Source of the DNA: Cytidiella melzeri
Lineage: Eukaryota; Basidiomycota; Agaricomycetes; Polyporales; Irpicaceae
Direction: 5' to 3'
DNA length: 64,000 bases
Assembly (NCBI GenBank): GCA_022592445.1
Contig: JABYQR010000020.1
Coordinates: 124,001-188,000 of the forward strand
Shown here: positions 62,032 through 64,000 of the stretch, piece after piece
How positions within the stretch are numbered: position 1 is the first letter of the stretch
Layout: every line of letters starts with the position of its first letter
Made by a program: the position numbers and the translations under genes
The notes under the pieces: model-generated
The model's input: the letters and a program-made list of their open reading frames with translations, nothing else
Database searches by the model: none
Told to the model about the DNA's origin: nothing

Positions 62032-64000
62032 TCAGAGAACGGTCTTTGCGATCTCATTCCAGATAGCAACGGGGTTATTGACACTATACCGTGTCCTTCA
62101 GCGTTGTACAAAAGTTTCTGACTCGGAGTAACTCACATCGCTGCTGTTAGAGGGAGGTTGACGTTTGCAGGGTGGTCTTGCCATTCTATATTCGGTCGTG
62201 CGAGTTAGACACCTATGTGTTTCCCTGGAGTGGGCAGCTGGGACTCACCTTCTGGCTGTGTCGGGTCTTGGATGCCGAATCCAAGTCTCCAAGTAATACC
62301 TTGAACGCTGTTCGTCATGCTGAAAATCCCCGACGTCGGAATCAGTATCAGGTCTAGTTTCGTCGACATCGTGATGAAGTAGTATACGAACAAGTCGGGA
62401 GGAGCGAGCGTGTTGTTCTTGAGCAGCGCAGTCTACAAGATAAGGTTCAGTGTATGAATAGACAGCGAGCGAAAAGGCCTTTAAGCGTCTTACCTTTACT
62501 TCTGTGTCCATTGTAGAAAAGTCGGTAGACTGGCCACCGACAGTCCCGCAGTACCTTTGCTCAATGCCATTCTTTCCACCCAGCACCACGGTTTTGGTAC
62601 CTTCTTCCTTAGCCATGGTGATCTGGAACGATGGTCTTTAAGTTAGCTGGTTGCTGCTGAACACACAGTTTTGTGTTTTGACTTACGGAGAACAAAGCGC
62701 AAGAGCTTGCACATCTGAACTCGGAACGATGAGAAGATTTTAGAACACAAGATGACTTTTGTGAAAGGAGGAAGACGCACCTGCCGTTGCTAACAATGAC
62801 GACGCTACGAGGATCGAACAAAGCCTCTTCCGGGGGAGTCATATCGAAAGGTTGGCAACCATCGCTGAGCCTGCCCCGAGCATTGAATATCAGTGAGTGC
62901 TGATATCTCAAAGCTAGAATGACAACTCACGTCAAGCTGAAAGCATCCTGGCGGCCATTGATCACTTTGTGCACGGCCGGGTCAAGCCAGTCAAAGTTCG
63001 CCGGAAAGAACGTGTTGTTCTGAGGGAAGGCCCAGTTGACGGGGTTGTACAAAAGGTTGGCATGTGGATCAACAGCCGGGTTGTTGAGGATTGACTTGAC
63101 GATGAGTTGAGCGAGAGGTCCGGCGCGGGCTGTGGTGTTGAGCCCGGCTTGTGGTACGCTGGTAGTCTTTGGGCCTACGATCTTACAGCGATACTATGTA
63201 AGACTAGGACGTCCAATGCACGGTGGGAATCTGCACTTACAATACGATGCAGCCACTGTAGCGAATATTAGCATGTTGAAAATTACTCTCGATGTCGTGA
63301 TAGCTTACATGTGCGATGCAGATGAACCCGCCGCCGTTATTGGACTATTTAAACCATTATTGCTTTCCATGATGAAAATTTGACGTATACGTACGACATC
63401 GACAATCAGCTGCGTCGCGCCAGCTGCCTTCAAATTTTGCAAGCCCGTCAGCAACGTTTGCTCGAACCCATCGAAGCTGGAGTCTGAAAAGCTACCCAAC
63501 GCCAACACGCCCGTCTTCTTATCAGCCAAGAGATGAAATTCCGAAACACCGGCACTCCCGCTAATAGGTGCTGCAGGGACAAGCCCAGGAGGGAGGGCAA
63601 CGTCAAGCACAGGAGCAGTGTCTAGGATGGTATTCATGGCATGCTTGATCTGGTCTGCTGGGGATGCCGGTGCTTGCTGACGGAAAGCATTGCTTGCTGG
63701 TAAAGGTGCATTCTCGCGCTTACGAAGGGGGTTAGACGGGTCGTTGAGGTTCTCGCCGTTTGTACCGGGGATAGCGACGCAGTTGTTCTGACGGAAGGAA
63801 GTAGAGTCTGTCCAGGGTATCGCCGTTGTCCCGATACGAGATCGGTATGGAAGCTGGACAGGATATAAGCACAATTCTATGGTATTTCACCCTCAAGTTT
63901 TGACTCACGGTGATGGTTTCAGGGATTATCTTGCCATTTCGCAGGATCGTCAGCGTAGCTGAGTCTGCGAGAGGCAGCGACATCTGCGCAAAGTTGCCGA
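62032..64000 (-). CDS. Peptidase S41 family protein (CPAF/UstP-like), 5' end outside window
   Basis: A secreted or vacuolar C-terminal-processing-type serine peptidase as found widely in filamentous fungi. The gene enters from beyond 64000 on the minus strand; the visible part begins NFAQMSLPLADSATLTILRNGKIIPETITV. Blocks in order: PYRSRIGTTAIPWTDSTSFRQNNCVAIPGTNG, GVSEFHLLADKKTGVLALGSFSDSSFDGFEQTLLTGLQNLKAAGATQLIVDVSNNGGGFICIAHWLHRIIVGP, FPANFDWLDPAVHKVINGRQDAFS, PRSVVIVSNGRCASSCALFS (likely nucleophile-Ser region), and KEEGTKTVVLGGKNG. It ends IWNEIAKTVL. The IVDVSNNGGG block matches the conserved S41 core. Protein-level role unknown; in some fungi relatives sit in peptide-toxin clusters, but nothing nearby supports that here. 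Confidence 0.85.

Overview
This is a eukaryotic window from a filamentous basidiomycete, most likely an agaricomycete. Genes are dense and lie on both strands. Almost all are broken by many short introns (about 47-75 nt) with GT-AG borders, and the protein set is typically fungal: a Rix1/PELP1 protein, Kre9/Knh1-type GPI proteins, Lcl2, a fungal protoglobin, and alpha-tubulins starting MREVIS. I see no operons, phage, CRISPR, rRNA or tRNA genes. Coding calls were made by joining exon-sized frames by eye at plausible splice sites, so outer limits are firmer than every internal exon border.

Layout. 0-6 kb: the 3' end of a synaptojanin-like phosphoinositide phosphatase, then two RNA-processing genes read outward from a 139 bp gap (PRP9/SF3a60 and FAL1/eIF4A3). 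6.6-8.4 kb: a disordered protein with a KEN box, and LCL2. 8.4-11.2 kb is gene-poor. 11.2-11.7 kb: SF3B6 (p14). After another gene-poor stretch, 13.7-25.1 kb holds a group centred on ribosome production: RNA polymerase I largest subunit (RPA190), a Laa2/aftiphilin-like trafficking protein, RRN11 (Pol I initiation factor), and RIX1. 25.6-30.2 kb: SEC10 (exocyst) and a mitochondrial enoyl-CoA hydratase. 30.9-34.4 kb: a Ser-rich single-pass membrane protein and an orphan coiled-coil protein. 34.9-37.5 kb: an ACMSD/isoorotate-decarboxylase-type amidohydrolase tail-to-tail with quinolinate phosphoribosyltransferase. 37.9-38.6 kb: a Kre9/Knh1-type GPI protein.

40.2-44.0 kb is a tandem array of three diverged GNAT acetyltransferases, the middle one broken by an in-frame stop. 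44.1-46.8 kb: GEMIN2 (snRNP assembly) divergent from a Lys-rich DUF3245-like protein. 47.3-52.8 kb: a small basic protein, a protoglobin with Cys-Pro motifs, and a dual-specificity phosphatase. 53.5-57.2 kb: a very long alpha/beta hydrolase. 57.6-61.7 kb: two alpha-tubulin genes head to tail with different intron patterns. 62.0-64.0 kb: the 3' part of an S41-family peptidase.

Themes: four genes act in splicing, EJC function or snRNP assembly (PRP9, FAL1, SF3B6, GEMIN2) and three in rRNA/ribosome production (RPA190, RRN11, RIX1). Nothing looks like a wholly new multi-gene system. The most unusual signals are the Pol I active-site motif split over two microexons, the GNAT array with its decaying member, the protoglobin with possible haem-regulatory motifs, the NAD-pathway gene pair, and the discordant tubulin introns.
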